From NCBI GenBank assembly GCA_011317545.1, contig WUJK01000003.1, positions 992,001-1,056,000 on the forward strand: a stretch of 64,000 nucleotides of DNA, in the 5' to 3' direction. Position 1 is the stretch's first letter, and the number at the start of each line of letters is the position of its first letter. The notes below the pieces were generated by a model. That model made no database searches. It saw only the letters and a list, made by a program, of their open reading frames with translations, and was not told the origin of the DNA. The translations under genes and the position numbers were made by a program. The stretch is from Coniella vitis. Its lineage: Eukaryota; Ascomycota; Sordariomycetes; Diaporthales; Schizoparmaceae. Positions 12,701 to 24,645 of the stretch are shown here, piece by piece.

Positions 12701-15200
12701 ATGCCATGTACTCTCGGAAATATCCAACAGCAAACCCCATCATCATCTTGACGGTGGCCAAGTCGTCATCTCACTCTCGGCATGTCCATCCTTTCCGCAT
12801 TGATAAACTCAAAAGTTGCAGAAACCTTCTAATAATGTGTGCCTAGTGCAGCTCAGGACGGCGGAACCACGCTTGACGAGCCCGACCAGCCCGACCAGCC
12901 CGGATCCCCAGGGACCAGACGGCCGTTTGGCCACTGCGCAAGAGGAGGCGATCGTGAGGGCTGCACGCAGCCTGGAGACTGACTCGGCAGAAGGGTGTGC
13001 ATGGTGGTATAATGTGCGTCCATTCTAGTCGAATTCGATCCACTCGACAGCTTCCCACGCCAGCACAGGTCACTCCCGGATGGGACAGGACAGAAACACA
13101 ACTGGACACAATCCCACCAACAGCAAGCCGTCCTCGTGAAGGAGACCATGTATATAGTAGGCCCAGCATATACTACGCAAACTGGCGTTGCATATCGTGA
13201 CGGAAGCCAATGTTGTTCAAGATTGGGATCGGCTAAGCCTGAAATTGACAAGAGACCCTGGGAGGCTTCTTTTGACTTTTCTCCCGGCTAGGGCCATACA
13301 TAGTAGCCTGCAGCTGTGCACGGTACTGGCGCCACAGGGTCCGCACGCGCTAACAGCTTCTGCAAATACATAGTACAGCGCCTTCCATGCGCTCTCCCGC
13401 GCCGCCGACAGCCCCTGCCGCCTTAGCTGGATCGGGTCTACGGCCCAGCTGTCAGCAGGGTCGCTTGCTCGACCCGCCAGCGACAGGATGAGCAGGAGGA
13501 AGAGAAGGCATCCGAAATCGCGATAAGCATATTCCTCTTCTAGCCTGCTTGGGTTCGACGATAGTATGCGCATGTCTGGCCCGTCTCCAAGCCAACAGAC
13601 TTGGATCAAGGAACCGGTCAACTGTCTACTTGATGTATCGGGCTTGGACGACATAGTCCATGGCCTCGCGGTGGCTCCCTTTGCCGCTCCGCCAGCCCGC
13701 GCGATCGACATACCTGCTGATTGGCGCGGCCGCCCATTCCTCCTCTACCTTGCCCGGCCTGTGCGATGATGCAACGGCCTCTGCTATGTAGCAGCTCGAA
13801 CGGCTGCCCGACAGGCTGCATCCAACAAGCTGGGGAGTATCGGGAGATGGGGAAAACAGAAGAAGACGATGCCAAGATGGTGGAAATACGTAGTAAGCTG
13901 GGAGAAGGGGGGGGGGCTGCAGGTAATTCCCATGGATGAGAATACTGAGAATACAGACGACGATCAGGAGGTGATTCTCCGTCCAGAGGCCTGGGAGCCG
14001 TCCCATCTCATGCCACAACATACTATATACAGGAGTATTTCTACAAAAGCCCACACGCATAGGGTTGGCATGGATGGATGGATGTTTTGTATGTGTGTAC
14101 ATAGTATGTTCCGTTGAGAATGCAGGGGCAGGCTGTTCATTCCCACTGATGTGCACAGCATCGTCATGCTCACTGGCGAACCGAAACGCCAGGGTGTTTG
14201 GCAGCCCTACTAGTCAAGAATCTTCCGGGCCGCCGCAGCAGTCAAGGGGGCCTCTCAACAAAGACACAAGACAGAAGTGATGGAATAAGCCCAAACAGAA
14301 AACGTAAGAAACGAGGCGCGCGGCCAACCGGCCTTGGAGGATGACTAGTTTTTTCTCTTTTGTCCGTTTTGCTACTCCATTTTCTCTCAAACTCTGCACG
14401 ACCATGACGAGGATCACCGATACAAAGCGGGTTGCTCGTGATGCAGGCGAGTTCCACCCAACCACTTTTGCACCCCCGCCGCGAGCCGTGCCACTGCCAC
14501 TCCCATTTTTGCAATGCGCTTGACCGACACAGACCGACAATCGAAACGGTGGCCAACAAACCAAGCAAGGCCGATCATCATCGTGACCCTTTCCCTCTTC
14601 CCCCTCCCTTTTCTGCACTCTGTACAAAAGCAAAACAGCGCATCACTCTTGCGCACTCCCTCCACGCACTCTTTTCTCGCAGCCCACCACCCCCAAGAGC
14701 CATTATGGATTGTGCCCACTGTTTGTGCATGGATAGACTACGGCCATCCAATTCCCATAGTATCAAGAACTAGCGGGCACTAGTTCGCGACGTAGTGAGC
14801 AGCAGGTGGTATTGCAATCGGTAACGCGGTATTGCAGGCGGGAGTCGCTCATGGCTCATCGTGGTCAGGCAGACAGGGCTGGCAGGGCGGACCATGCGAG
14901 AGTCCGACGACGACGACGGTGAAGCGTGTTGGCCTGACCGGCGGCGAACCGTAACCACCTGGGCCAAGCTCGGGACGCTTTGGGTTTTTGCTGTACTGCT
15001 ATTATGTATGTAGGTACATGATTGCTGTGCGTGACCTTCTATAACCCACCACCATGGTCAAGCCTTTGCCCGCCTGAAGAGAAGCTCCAGGAGGCCCTGA
15101 CGCCCCTCTTGCTGGGGGATAGCCGCCTATGGGCGCCAGAGAGCCCCCTGTGGCGTGGGCAGCTGGGCAGCTACAGTTGATCGAGGCAGGGGCTAGCGAT
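9701..15200. other. Gene-poor intergenic DNA, right half
   Basis: No supportable gene. It has the highest density of the dispersed 9-mer (TACATAGTA or its complement), at 10136, 11244, 12382, 12389, 13297, 13367 and 14098. Open frames are short, overlap on opposite strands and show no conserved motif. GC-rich and AT-rich patches alternate without a clear boundary. Confidence 0.55.
12382..12397. repeat. Perfect 16-bp palindrome made of two overlapping 9-mers
   Basis: TACATAGTACTATGTA reads the same on both strands. It is formed by TACATAGTA and its complement TACTATGTA sharing two bases. It is the most symmetric member of the dispersed 9-mer family in this window. Confidence 0.9.
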
Positions 15201-16593
15201 GCATGATTACAGTGTATGTGTACTATGTAGCGCTACCTATATACTATGTACTTGCAGTCCCTTCGGCCCACAGTAGCCACGGCCCTGTTCACATACGGAG
15301 TACCTCGGCCAAGTACCTGTTCTGCTGCCGTGTGCCAGGTACCTGGGAAGCTCACCTGCCACATGCCCCAACCCGCTTTTCTGCTCGGCCTAGCAAGCAC
15401 CAATTGGCCCACGACGATTCCTTTGGCTTCTCTCCGTCTTCTTTCTCTGCTCGCTCAAGCAGCCCGTCCCAGCAATTCTCGTGGCAAGCCCTGCCCCGGT
15501 TCTTTTCTCGCTTCCCCTCCCGCCTCCGCCTCGGCCGCAGCCTGCAACGGGATTCGATTCTTGAGAGCGCCCTTCCTCCTCGCCCTTCCCTCTTGCTCTA
15601 CTCTTCTGGCCTGCCCGCCCGCTCCCTTTGGTCGTTTTCGCGTCCCGACTTCTTCCCATCCACACCGACACCCATCGCTCGCGCAGCCAGCACGGCCGGG
15701 AAAAGGAGAGGAGGCAGACGAGCAAGACAACGGAGAAGAACAACAAGGGCATCTCACGATAATCTCGTGCAGCGTGCCAGCCTGCCATCTGACCATAGGC
15801 CCCCTCTGTTTTCTGTGGACGCTCTGCAGACCGGGACGAGGAATCCAAGCCAGCAATTTGGCAACACCACCAGAGGCCCCAATTAAAAAGGCGGCGGCGT
15901 CAACTCAGCCATACAAGCAGAGTCCTGTTCCCTGCCTTGTTTTCCAACCCACGACTGGATCCACTCCACCTTCCTATATTTCGCCCAAATCCCGAGACCA
16001 CGACTCAGGCACATCTCTCACACGCACCCTCAACTCACTGCCCAAGGTCAAGCCCAAGCCAGTCAAGGCCCGTCAAGCCAAAGCAAGGCTAATAATCCAA
16101 TCCAATCCAACCCCAATCCACGCGGGACCACTCTTGAAGCCGCTGGAAAGTGAACGACATTCTCCATCCAGAGCCGACTCTGGAAGCCCTTTTTTTTCCC
16201 CTTCCCAAACAAAACATCTTTACCCCCCCCCCAAAGCAGAATCCTGCCAACCCTCCATTCCAGCCCGCAACAAAACGGCTCGTCACTTGTCTATCGCTGC
16301 GAGCCCACGTTCTCGAAGCAGAAATCCAGCCCCAGGGCCCCCCCCTCGAGTGCTGCCATCCTGCCACGCTGAGGAATTTCCCTGTCGACACGTACACGCC
16401 ACACGCACGCCACCTCTACTACTACTCCCATACTATACTACAACAACTACTACTACTACAACGACGACAACAACAACAACAATAACAACAACGGCAACAA
16501 CAACGATAACCTCAAGACCTCTGACTCGTATACATTTATACAAACACGCACACATACATAGTTACCCAGGCATACCCAGACCGCTACAGCACC
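15201..16593 (+). promoter_or_regulatory. Long pyrimidine-rich upstream region or leader of the SCOC-like gene
   Basis: Strongly CT- and CA-biased on the plus strand, ending in an (ACT/ACA)n tract at about 16439-16505 and then AC-rich sequence up to the ATG at 16594. Such bias is common in promoters and long 5' leaders of fungal genes. Stop codons are rare because of the composition, so one frame stays open from 15246 to 16601, running past the gene's ATG; I do not treat it as coding. Two exact copies of the dispersed 9-mer sit at its left end (15221 and 15242). Confidence 0.5.
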
Positions 16594-17187
16594 ATGGATG
16601 AGGCACCGCATCCCACCCAGCACGACGAGTTTCCTCGCCAGATGCCCGAAATGGCTCGTTCCGACTCGTCTTCTGCATCTTCTGTCGGCGAATCTTCCAT
16701 TCCACAAATTGTTGCCCCTGTTCCTGTGCGACCACGCCTTCCTAGCCGGAAAAGCAGCGGTACAATCATAGTGCCCCGAGAGTCGGTGGACGCCGTGGAG
16801 CCTACCGAGACGAGGTTAGATCCCGGCGATGTCCGTGCAATGAGCCCCCGGCGCACCACCGAAGACCTCGAGAACCTTGGCCGCGAAGCTCGAGACGAGC
16901 TACGGAGGTGAGTTTTGTCGATATTCCATGGCATAGTTTTCATTACAAGGCAGTGTTGTTGTCTCGAACTGCCTGTAGGCGTTTCTCCTGGACCGACGAT
17001 GACTAACACCAACTCTAGACACGCAAAAGCTCTACAGGACTCTCTTATTGCCATATTCAACCGCATCGAAGCCGTGAAGGAAGAACACGACAAGCTTGAC
17101 AGCAACAACAAATTCTTACAAAAGTACATTGGTGATCTGATGAGTACCAGCAAGATTACCGCCACGTCGACAAGAGGCAAGAAATGA
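16594..17187 (+). CDS. Short coiled-coil protein, SCOC-like (DUF2205)
   Basis: Exons 16594-16907 and 17019-17187 join to 160 aa. The 111-nt intron has GTGAGT, an ideal branch site (TGACTAAC) and CTCTAG. The N-terminal two thirds is Ser/Pro-rich and likely disordered. The C-terminal segment (about 106-150) is a coiled coil with the SCOC signature NRIEAVKEEHDKL...NKFLQKYIGDLM. Animal SCOC binds Arl GTPases at the Golgi and affects autophagy; a Golgi adaptor role here is inference by family. The intron falls exactly at the start of the coiled coil. It is preceded by a long pyrimidine-rich upstream region. Confidence 0.88.
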
Positions 17188-19984
17188 TACCGTACGGATC
17201 AGCATCATCGAGACGTGGCAGCAGACTCATCCAAAATCGGTCCCCACAAGATTTTGAATTTTGCATCCAGCCACACGTGGAGGATCACAAAGGACACTTC
17301 CAAGAGAAAAAATTGAAGGAATAAGCACAAGAAGCAGTTCTTGTTTCTGGGAACAAAGCTGCGGTTTAGCCTTTGGCAGGCATTCAGCTGACTACAGCTT
17401 ATCATACGTCATGAGGGCTACAAGCAAGAGTTTTCCTTTTTATGATAACGGCCTGTATTTTGCTTCCCGACAAATCCCACACGGCAGAGACCTCAACGTC
17501 GCACGACCCTGTTGTGTTACCGAAGATCTCACGAGATCTTTTGGGGTCATGCGGCTGATTGGGGATTACATGTGGTGGCAACTGATTTGCGTGAGTCACC
17601 AGTCAGCACCACCACCCAGTCCTGCATACACGCCGCTACTGCGAAAGTCGGGATGGTTTGGGCTCGAGATTGGAAGGGCAAAAAGGTGGCGTGGACAGCC
17701 CGCACAGCAATCGACCAGCTAAAGGGACATGAACCTCTTAGCACAAGTCCTCTAAACCAACAACACAGCACTACCTACGCTATCCTTCTCATGAGAAAGG
17801 AACACACCTTTCACCAAAACACTAACGGCATAGCCTGGAAGCTTGGGATGTTAGACTGATTTTGCCCAGGCACCGCACCACATCATTTTTTTTTCTTTTC
17901 TCTTTTTTCTAAAACTCTTTTTCTTTCTTGGTTCTCATTTGGCGGCGCAATCAAGGGGAAAATCATGCACATATCCACATATACCGCTTCTCAACCACAA
18001 ACTCTCTACCTGTCACCTTCTCTCTTGCCGGTGCTGCGGCACTTTGGCGGCCTACTCGGAGTCGACGAACAGACAGCATATTACATTGGGATTATACCAA
18101 AGCATTCAGCACGAGGGGTTCCTTCCTTTATTTTTCATATTTTCACTGGGCATTTACAGGGCAAAGGGGCTGGATAGCGTCATGTCCTTGGCGTTTGATA
18201 CTGGGTTCTTGGTTCTTGGCATTACGCTTTTGTTTTCAGTTCCTTTGTTTTTTTATGTCGGCGTCTTAATGATAAATTATTTGTATTGTACGTGTAGACA
18301 GAACGCTCGATGAGGGGATTCTGCCTTCTCTCGCCTTCTGGAAAGAGGCACAAACTGGTGCGATGATGGGCGAAAGAGAAACAAAAAAACGAAAGACTCA
18401 GCCCAGGGCAGACCAAACGATGTCAGGCTGCGCGCAGTTGCAGATTGGATCAGGTTCGGGCACAAAAACACTTATGAGTGTTACATTAGATACCACCCCC
18501 CAAGTTCAGAGAAGCAAATCTCAAACAGAGCACCTCTTGATTCGAGAGGCATCATTTTCGACGAAACATGGCAGTCCGGGGGCAGGCCACGTCTGAAATG
18601 TCTCGAGTGACTGAGCACACACGGATGTTGCTGTGATGGTGATTACGACCCGCTGGGATGTTGCTTGGACTGGGAATCGATACCTGGGAGGATCTTGTAT
18701 GCTGGATGGCGATCTGATTCTGTCTGTCCCATTACCCAGATCGCCATGACCATGGGTATGGTTAATGCGAAAGGCTGTTCTGGGTTTGGATTCCTTTTTT
18801 TTCTTCTTTTTCCTGGCTGTTCCATTTCACGCCCATCCCCATCTTGCTGGTACAACCGCCTAGCTGTACCTAGCCAAGTATACGATACATGAGTACAACC
18901 AAGTATTCCTCAATTTATGCATGCGCAGTCAGTACAGTACCTTGTATGTTATCCATCCCACCGTGCACAGTTAGCGAACTATCATCTACTATGATATGTA
19001 CCAGGCTACCCTGCCAAGCCTGCCACCCTACCTGCCCATCCGGCTATTCGGCCATGCACGCCAAGTAACTAGTTAATGACTATACAACACAATAATACAC
19101 TGGCTGACTGGCTGACTGGGTATACATATATACACATAGTAAAAACGTTGACCATACTACTATGTGTGTACTATGTAGCCTTCTATTTTTCGAGAGACAG
19201 TGTGTACATGTTCGGCCTTTCCTTTTTCCCTTGGAACTTTGTTTTCTCTTTCTCTTTTTTTCTTTTTCTTTTTCTTTTCTTTTTTTTCTTCCCTCTGTTG
19301 TCTTCTTTCTTTCTCTTTACTATAACAAGCCTGGCGTTTATGGGGGGGGGGGGAGGGTTAGTCACAAAAAACGAGACAGGGTGAATGAAGGATTGTTGGG
19401 CGTAGAAAAGAGGTGGGCTTCGTATTTTTTGTTATTTTTTGTTATTTGATTTGCTGGGTGATGCAAATGCATCGCGAGATTTCCAGTTCATTTGTCTCAA
19501 GACTACATACACATATCCAGGCGTTTGTAGATGGTATCAAACGCAACCCTGGTCGGTTCGCTGTTAAGGAACTTGGAAACTGGACCTTCTAGAAGGGTGT
19601 TTATGGAAGGGTTATGATGAAGAAGAAGAACAGTAGTAGAAGTAGGAAAAAAAAAAAAAGAATCTTGGCCTGGTTTGGGGATATTGTAGAAAAAGGAGCG
19701 GTCTGTAAGTTTTTTTTCTTTTTTTGGTTAGTTTATCCTAAATCAGACTAGGCCAGACGGTGTGGGTGTTGATTTTTTGCTAGTCTTATGCACATAGTTT
19801 AGTTGTCTGTCTACGTAGTACATAGTACTGGTGAGGATTGGGTGCTTTTTGAAGGGGGTTGGTTGGTCGGGTGGTGTAGTACATGATAAGTGTTGATTTA
19901 TTTGGTAGCCGCGCTTGGCGCTTGCGGTAAATGTGAATGCAAGGAGGATGGATGGTTGGATTCGGGGCGCTCGCTCACGGCAAT

Positions 19985-20025
19985 CGCGACGGCGACGGCG
20001 ACGGCGACGGCGATGGCGATGGCGA
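19985..20025. repeat. GGCGAC/GGCGAT hexamer array
   Basis: Tandem 6-mers read directly, GGCGAC grading into GGCGAT. Intergenic. Confidence 0.8.
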
Positions 20026-21124
20026 AGGAGGCTGGCGGCTGAGTTGGCCGTTGATTGATTGCTAGGCTGTTGGACTGGACTGATTTGATTTGACTTGACT
20101 TGACTTGACTTGACCACATCGAAACAGCAGCCGGCAACAAAAAAAAAAAAAACAAGTCATATCTGGAACCTAGAATCTAGACTGATACCAATCTCTCGAT
20201 AAAGCGGTATACAAAAAAAAAGAAGAAGAAGAAGAAGTTCAGCATACTCTCAAGGCTTTTCGGAAAAGTGTAAAACTAAATAATGTGTACTTCACAGAAC
20301 ACATCTCCAAAGTGCCATCTCTCGCAGAAATCACATCTTTCTGGTTGAATATTTTCCATTTTGCCAAGTACTTACTTCTGGAAAACATCTGGCATCGTGT
20401 GTGTACCTCTGCCGTGTATAATAGAGTTATATCTTTGAGACGTCGTTTTCTCTGCCAAAAGTCTTGTACTACGTGAATGTCCTGGGCCTTATATTGTGTG
20501 GGCGGTTGTTTGTCTGCTTTTCTTATTTCATCCTTGTACTATGATTTGCATGGCATGGCATGGCATGACATTTTTCGTACTTTTTGGCGCGACAAAAAGA
20601 AAACCGCCGTTTGGCAGGTGACCCAGGTACAGTTCCAGAAAAAGCCAAGGGGGAAAGAAAGCCACATGGCATTAAAAATAAAAAAAAAAAACAAAAAAAA
20701 ACTTGGCGCTTTCTTCTCGAATGGGCTTTTGATGATTGTGGTTTTCCGGGGCGGGGGGGTTGGGTTTGGGAGATCCAGATCGGGCATGCCGCTGTAATAG
20801 CTTGGGGGGGGGGGAACATTCTTTTGCGCTCTGTGCTACCCTAAAAATGTACTCTGAATGTATGTGGCCTGTCCATGTCCATGTCACTGTTTCTGGTGTG
20901 GTGTGGTATGGCGGGTGTGGTAGAATCTGGGATTCGGGGCTGGGTTCTCCGTCAAGCCACTGACGTCAGATTATGCCAAGGAGAGTCGAGAAAATCTGGG
21001 GGTTCTTTTTTTTGTGGAAATGGGATTGTGGACTTGTTTGTTTTTTGGGGCATGCAATCTGGAGCAAGGATGGGCTATTAGCAATATCGGGAATTTATTT
21101 TGTTTTGGATTGGCGGAGTTTAAA

Positions 21125-21172
21125 GGAAGAGGAAGAGGAGGAGGAGGAGGAGGAGGAGGAGGAGGAGAAGAA
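21125..21172. repeat. Purine (GAG/GAA) microsatellite
   Basis: About 48 nt of GAG-rich trinucleotide repeat on the plus strand in intergenic DNA, just left of an exact dispersed 9-mer at 21181. Confidence 0.85.
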
Positions 21173-22464
21173 GTGATATGTACTATGTATAGGTCAGCCT
21201 GTGGCCTGAGGCCTTTTGATGTTGGCAAAGTGGCTGATTGGCTGATATCTTGAGTCGAGGGACTTGTCGATCGATTCCAAACAGAGCGAAGTAGGAGGAG
21301 GCGGGGAGGAGGACGAGCTACGTACCTGGATCCGATCCGTGTACACTGTTTGTGTTTTTAATGTCATAGGATACTTCTTCCAGATATGCTCGTCGTAGAA
21401 CCACAGTCATGTCCTAGCAAAAAAAAGAGGAGATATGCATAGCAGGAAAGGATCAACAGTGGCAAGGGATATCTGAACAGCGGAATGACCGCTATGTAGA
21501 AGATCCCAATATACTACTATGTATACTAGGTAGACCCTTTCTCTCTCTCTTTTCTCCTATACCTGGAAAAACACCAAGACCCCTAAAACGATCACGGACA
21601 CATCTACAGGACAGGTATGTGCCAGCCACGCACAAGATGTGACTGCTCTAGCCGTGGAAAACTGGAGCGGCAAGCATGGCAAATTACGACTCTATGTACA
21701 GCTGCCCTCACTGCAGTAAGAGATGTTGCTATAACCTTGGAAGAAATGGGACATTCCATGTATGCATAATGATGACTGCATACATACTTACCGTCTCATC
21801 TGCTCCGTCTTGGTTTTAGAGCCACTTCTGGCCTACAATCATACAAAACGTCCAGAACGTGCTATAAAGTAAACTAAGTGAACAACTGGGTTGTACTGAC
21901 CCATGACAGAGGGAATGCAAGAACCAAAAAACCCATAAATATTTGGGGTATAGGAACATTGCATGTCAAGGACTAGGAGTTCAGACGAGAGCGTTTATCA
22001 CCCAGACAATTATATGCTGTACATGTATGTGAATACACTCAGGCTGGGCATAGTCTTGTGGCTTGCGTGCTCGTAGTTCGTTTTCGTCGAGGCTATCAAA
22101 CAGCAACCATGTAATCAATCTCAGCGAATCAGTCAAGGAACGTGTGTTGAGCACGTTTGCAAGGGACCGAGTGGACGGCTTAGTGTACTTGGACAAAATC
22201 GACGTCGCCGGAATGCGGAATAACGGATTTACCGTCGCCAAGCCAACTCGTGCAGCCCAAAGCGCCCTACCGCTTTGAGCACAAACAATAGGTGACAAAG
22301 ACGACTCGAGATCTCCGTCTGCGTTCATGCAAAGGTGCCGGATTTAAGCAAACAGTTTTTGCGCGACAAGATTGTTCTCTTGTGTGCTTTGCTTTACACC
22401 CGGTGAGACTCCTTTGCACAGTGAACCGCCGCCCGGCCCTGGGGCCCTGGGGCTCAACGAAGCA

Positions 22465-24645
22465 ATGGAGAAGAATCCCAAGGCGTGCGAGCCCTGCCGG
22501 CGGCGCAAGATCCGGTGTGACGGAGCAACGCCGTGCAACCGCTGCGAAAAGAAGCCCTCGGAATGTACTTATCGGCTCCGGACACGCATCAGGAAGCGAA
22601 AATCCGAACGCGCCGCCACTGCTGCGACTCCTGCTGTACAGACTGCAGTGGCAGCTGACGGGCCACGGCCACAACCGCATGTTGAGCGAACGCTCCGGTT
22701 CCCGGCCCCTGCGGAACCTGTGCCCTACCACACCATCGCCAGCAATCCGAAAGTCGACGAAGCAGAACAGGAACGCAAGGTCGACTCGGCATACAACACC
22801 GTGTACCAGAGTGTGACGGCAGCTCATGAAAATGGCGGCGGCCGCGAGTGGAACGAAAACTCCCGTTTATACTACGGACCTGCCTCGCAGTTTGCTTTTC
22901 TGCACCAGGTCCACCGCGGCATCATCTCATCCTCTGGACCGCAAGGCCAACCAGACCGGGAAGTGCAAGAGGGCGGTGCTGGGCTAGATTTGTTCCTGCA
23001 GAGAAGTTTCTTCTTCGGTACTGCTTCGCGTGTCGACAGAAGCTTGATCCTTCGTCCAGCCAGCTCGCTCTTCTTCGATGTTCCGCTTGGACAGGCCAAG
23101 TTGTTACTGGAGGCCTATAAGGCGGGCATTAATTGCTTGGTCCCTCTCTTCCACGCCCAAGAATTGGACGTCATGTTGCAGAATGCGTACGGGGATGCGG
23201 AACAGAGTCACGCCAGGCCCTCGCAAATGAAGGCGCTCACGACACTCATCCTGGCTATTGGCGCTCTGGCCACGCCGCACACTGATGTTGCCGAAATGCT
23301 TCTTCAGCGGGCCAAGTATGAGGCTGTTTTGTTTGAGGATACTGTCAGCCTGCCCATGATTCAGTTTTCGCTGTTGGTCGCAGTGTACCAGACCGAGATG
23401 GGCAGACCGAACCTGGTCTATCTCTCGACGGGAGCGGCGTGTAGAAAGGCGTTCGCGTTGGGGCTGCACCGCGAGTCTGTCAACTGTCGCAGCCGACTGG
23501 AAGAAGTCCAAAAATACCGCACGACCTTGTGGGCCTTGTACAGTTTGGAGAATCTGTATTCCATCACCGTGGGCCGGGAGCATTCTCTGAAATGGGCAGA
23601 TATAGCATCTCCTTTTCCAGATGACAAGCCCATCCTCGTCAGCCTGAGCAAACTCGCCCACCTCGCCGAGAACATGGAGAAGATGATTTACACACAGCGG
23701 TACGATTCGCTGAGGAAGTTGTACAAAGCATCCGAGGATGTGCACGCGCAGCTCCGCGAGTTTGCCAGCTCCAACGCCATCGGGCCGGCTAGTGAAGGGC
23801 ACACTGCCCTTTCCCAGAACCCAGCATCGCTGCTTCTACACAGCCTCTACTACCATACCATTTTGCTCACATATAGACCGTTCCTTGTCGCTGACCACGC
23901 TCTCAAAACGGCTGCAGACCGCAAAGGCGACGCAGAGGCTGATGAGCCGGGTGGCATGTGGCTGCGGCAGGCGTGTCGCACAGCCATCGACGCGGCACAG
24001 GACTGCATCCTGTACGCTCACACCCAGATCAGGAAGCATGAACCGTGCAGGTCGATGAGGTACAATGGCTACTTCTTCGAGTCGAGCTGTGGTGTTCTGC
24101 TCTTTGACATTTTGCGGCACCCACTCAAGTATCCGTACAATGCCGAGTACGTCAACATGGCGCTGCAGTCGCTCGACACCATGATCAATGACGAGCCAGT
24201 GACCAATGCGCGCAAGTCGATTCGACAGATTCTTCGCATTGTTGAGGACACAATTTCACGAAAGGGCGCGGGCGTGACGGCAACGCCTGGCGTTTTGAGC
24301 CTCACGGATCCGCTCCTGCAGCAGACGCCCGGCCCTTCATCCGCGGACACACTCTCGACTGCTGTAGAGCCCTTCTCGCGCCTCAGCAACCCGGACCAGC
24401 AAGTTGTTTTCTTCCCCGATCTGGGCGGCGATGCTGGAGCTGCAGGCCATCCGCTCTCGATGCACAGCCAGGATGTTGCAGCAGAGAACCAGCAGGACAG
24501 CGACTGGATGGACCCTCTCTCGCATTTCCATTATGACATTCTTGCGACGGATTTGCACTCCTTCTTCCCGTTGAACATGACGCCACCAGATCTGAATGGT
24601 GGCGAGGCTGTGGGCATGGCTGACGAGGCATCACTAGTAGGCTGA
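22465..24645 (+). CDS. Zn2Cys6 transcription factor with fungal-specific regulatory domain
   Basis: A single open frame of 726 aa from the first ATG. The binuclear zinc cluster is at the extreme N-terminus: C8, C11, C18, C24, C27 and C34 (C-x2-C-x6-C-x5-C-x2-C-x6-C), followed by a basic linker (RTRIRKRKSER). The middle region (about 190-560) fits the fungal-specific transcription factor domain (PF04082 type), with helices such as GINCLVPLFHAQELDVML and the segment YLSTGAACRKAFALGLHRE that is typical of the family. The C-terminus is acidic and Ser-rich, a possible activation region. The frame extends 31 codons upstream only without an ATG, so the 22465 start is chosen. The target pathway cannot be read; the nearest candidates are its neighbours. 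Confidence 0.92.
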   Translation: MEKNPKACEPCRRRKIRCDGATPCNRCEKKPSECTYRLRTRIRKRKSERAATAATPAVQTAVAADGPRPQPHVERTLRFPAPAEPVPYHTIASNPKVDEAEQERKVDSAYNTVYQSVTAAHENGGGREWNENSRLYYGPASQFAFLHQVHRGIISSSGPQGQPDREVQEGGAGLDLFLQRSFFFGTASRVDRSLILRPASSLFFDVPLGQAKLLLEAYKAGINCLVPLFHAQELDVMLQNAYGDAEQSHARPSQMKALTTLILAIGALATPHTDVAEMLLQRAKYEAVLFEDTVSLPMIQFSLLVAVYQTEMGRPNLVYLSTGAACRKAFALGLHRESVNCRSRLEEVQKYRTTLWALYSLENLYSITVGREHSLKWADIASPFPDDKPILVSLSKLAHLAENMEKMIYTQRYDSLRKLYKASEDVHAQLREFASSNAIGPASEGHTALSQNPASLLLHSLYYHTILLTYRPFLVADHALKTAADRKGDAEADEPGGMWLRQACRTAIDAAQDCILYAHTQIRKHEPCRSMRYNGYFFESSCGVLLFDILRHPLKYPYNAEYVNMALQSLDTMINDEPVTNARKSIRQILRIVEDTISRKGAGVTATPGVLSLTDPLLQQTPGPSSADTLSTAVEPFSRLSNPDQQVVFFPDLGGDAGAAGHPLSMHSQDVAAENQQDSDWMDPLSHFHYDILATDLHSFFPLNMTPPDLNGGEAVGMADEASLVG

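Larger units (their letters stand above)
17188..22464. other. Intergenic region between the SCOC-like and zinc-cluster genes
   Basis: 5.3 kb without a supportable gene. The part at about 17,900-18,310 is T-rich and looks like a transcribed 3' UTR or a non-coding RNA. Simple repeats include GGCGAC-like units (19985-20025), TTGAC units (about 20089-20114) and GAG units (about 21125-21172), plus a G12 run near 19340. Exact 9-mer copies are at 19169, 19819, 21181 and 21515. The last few hundred bases form the promoter of the regulator at 22465. Confidence 0.5.

Noticed and set aside
22372..22464. Upstream extension of the first zinc-cluster protein
   Set aside because: The frame is open but contains no ATG; the first ATG at 22465 places the zinc cluster at the N-terminus as usual.
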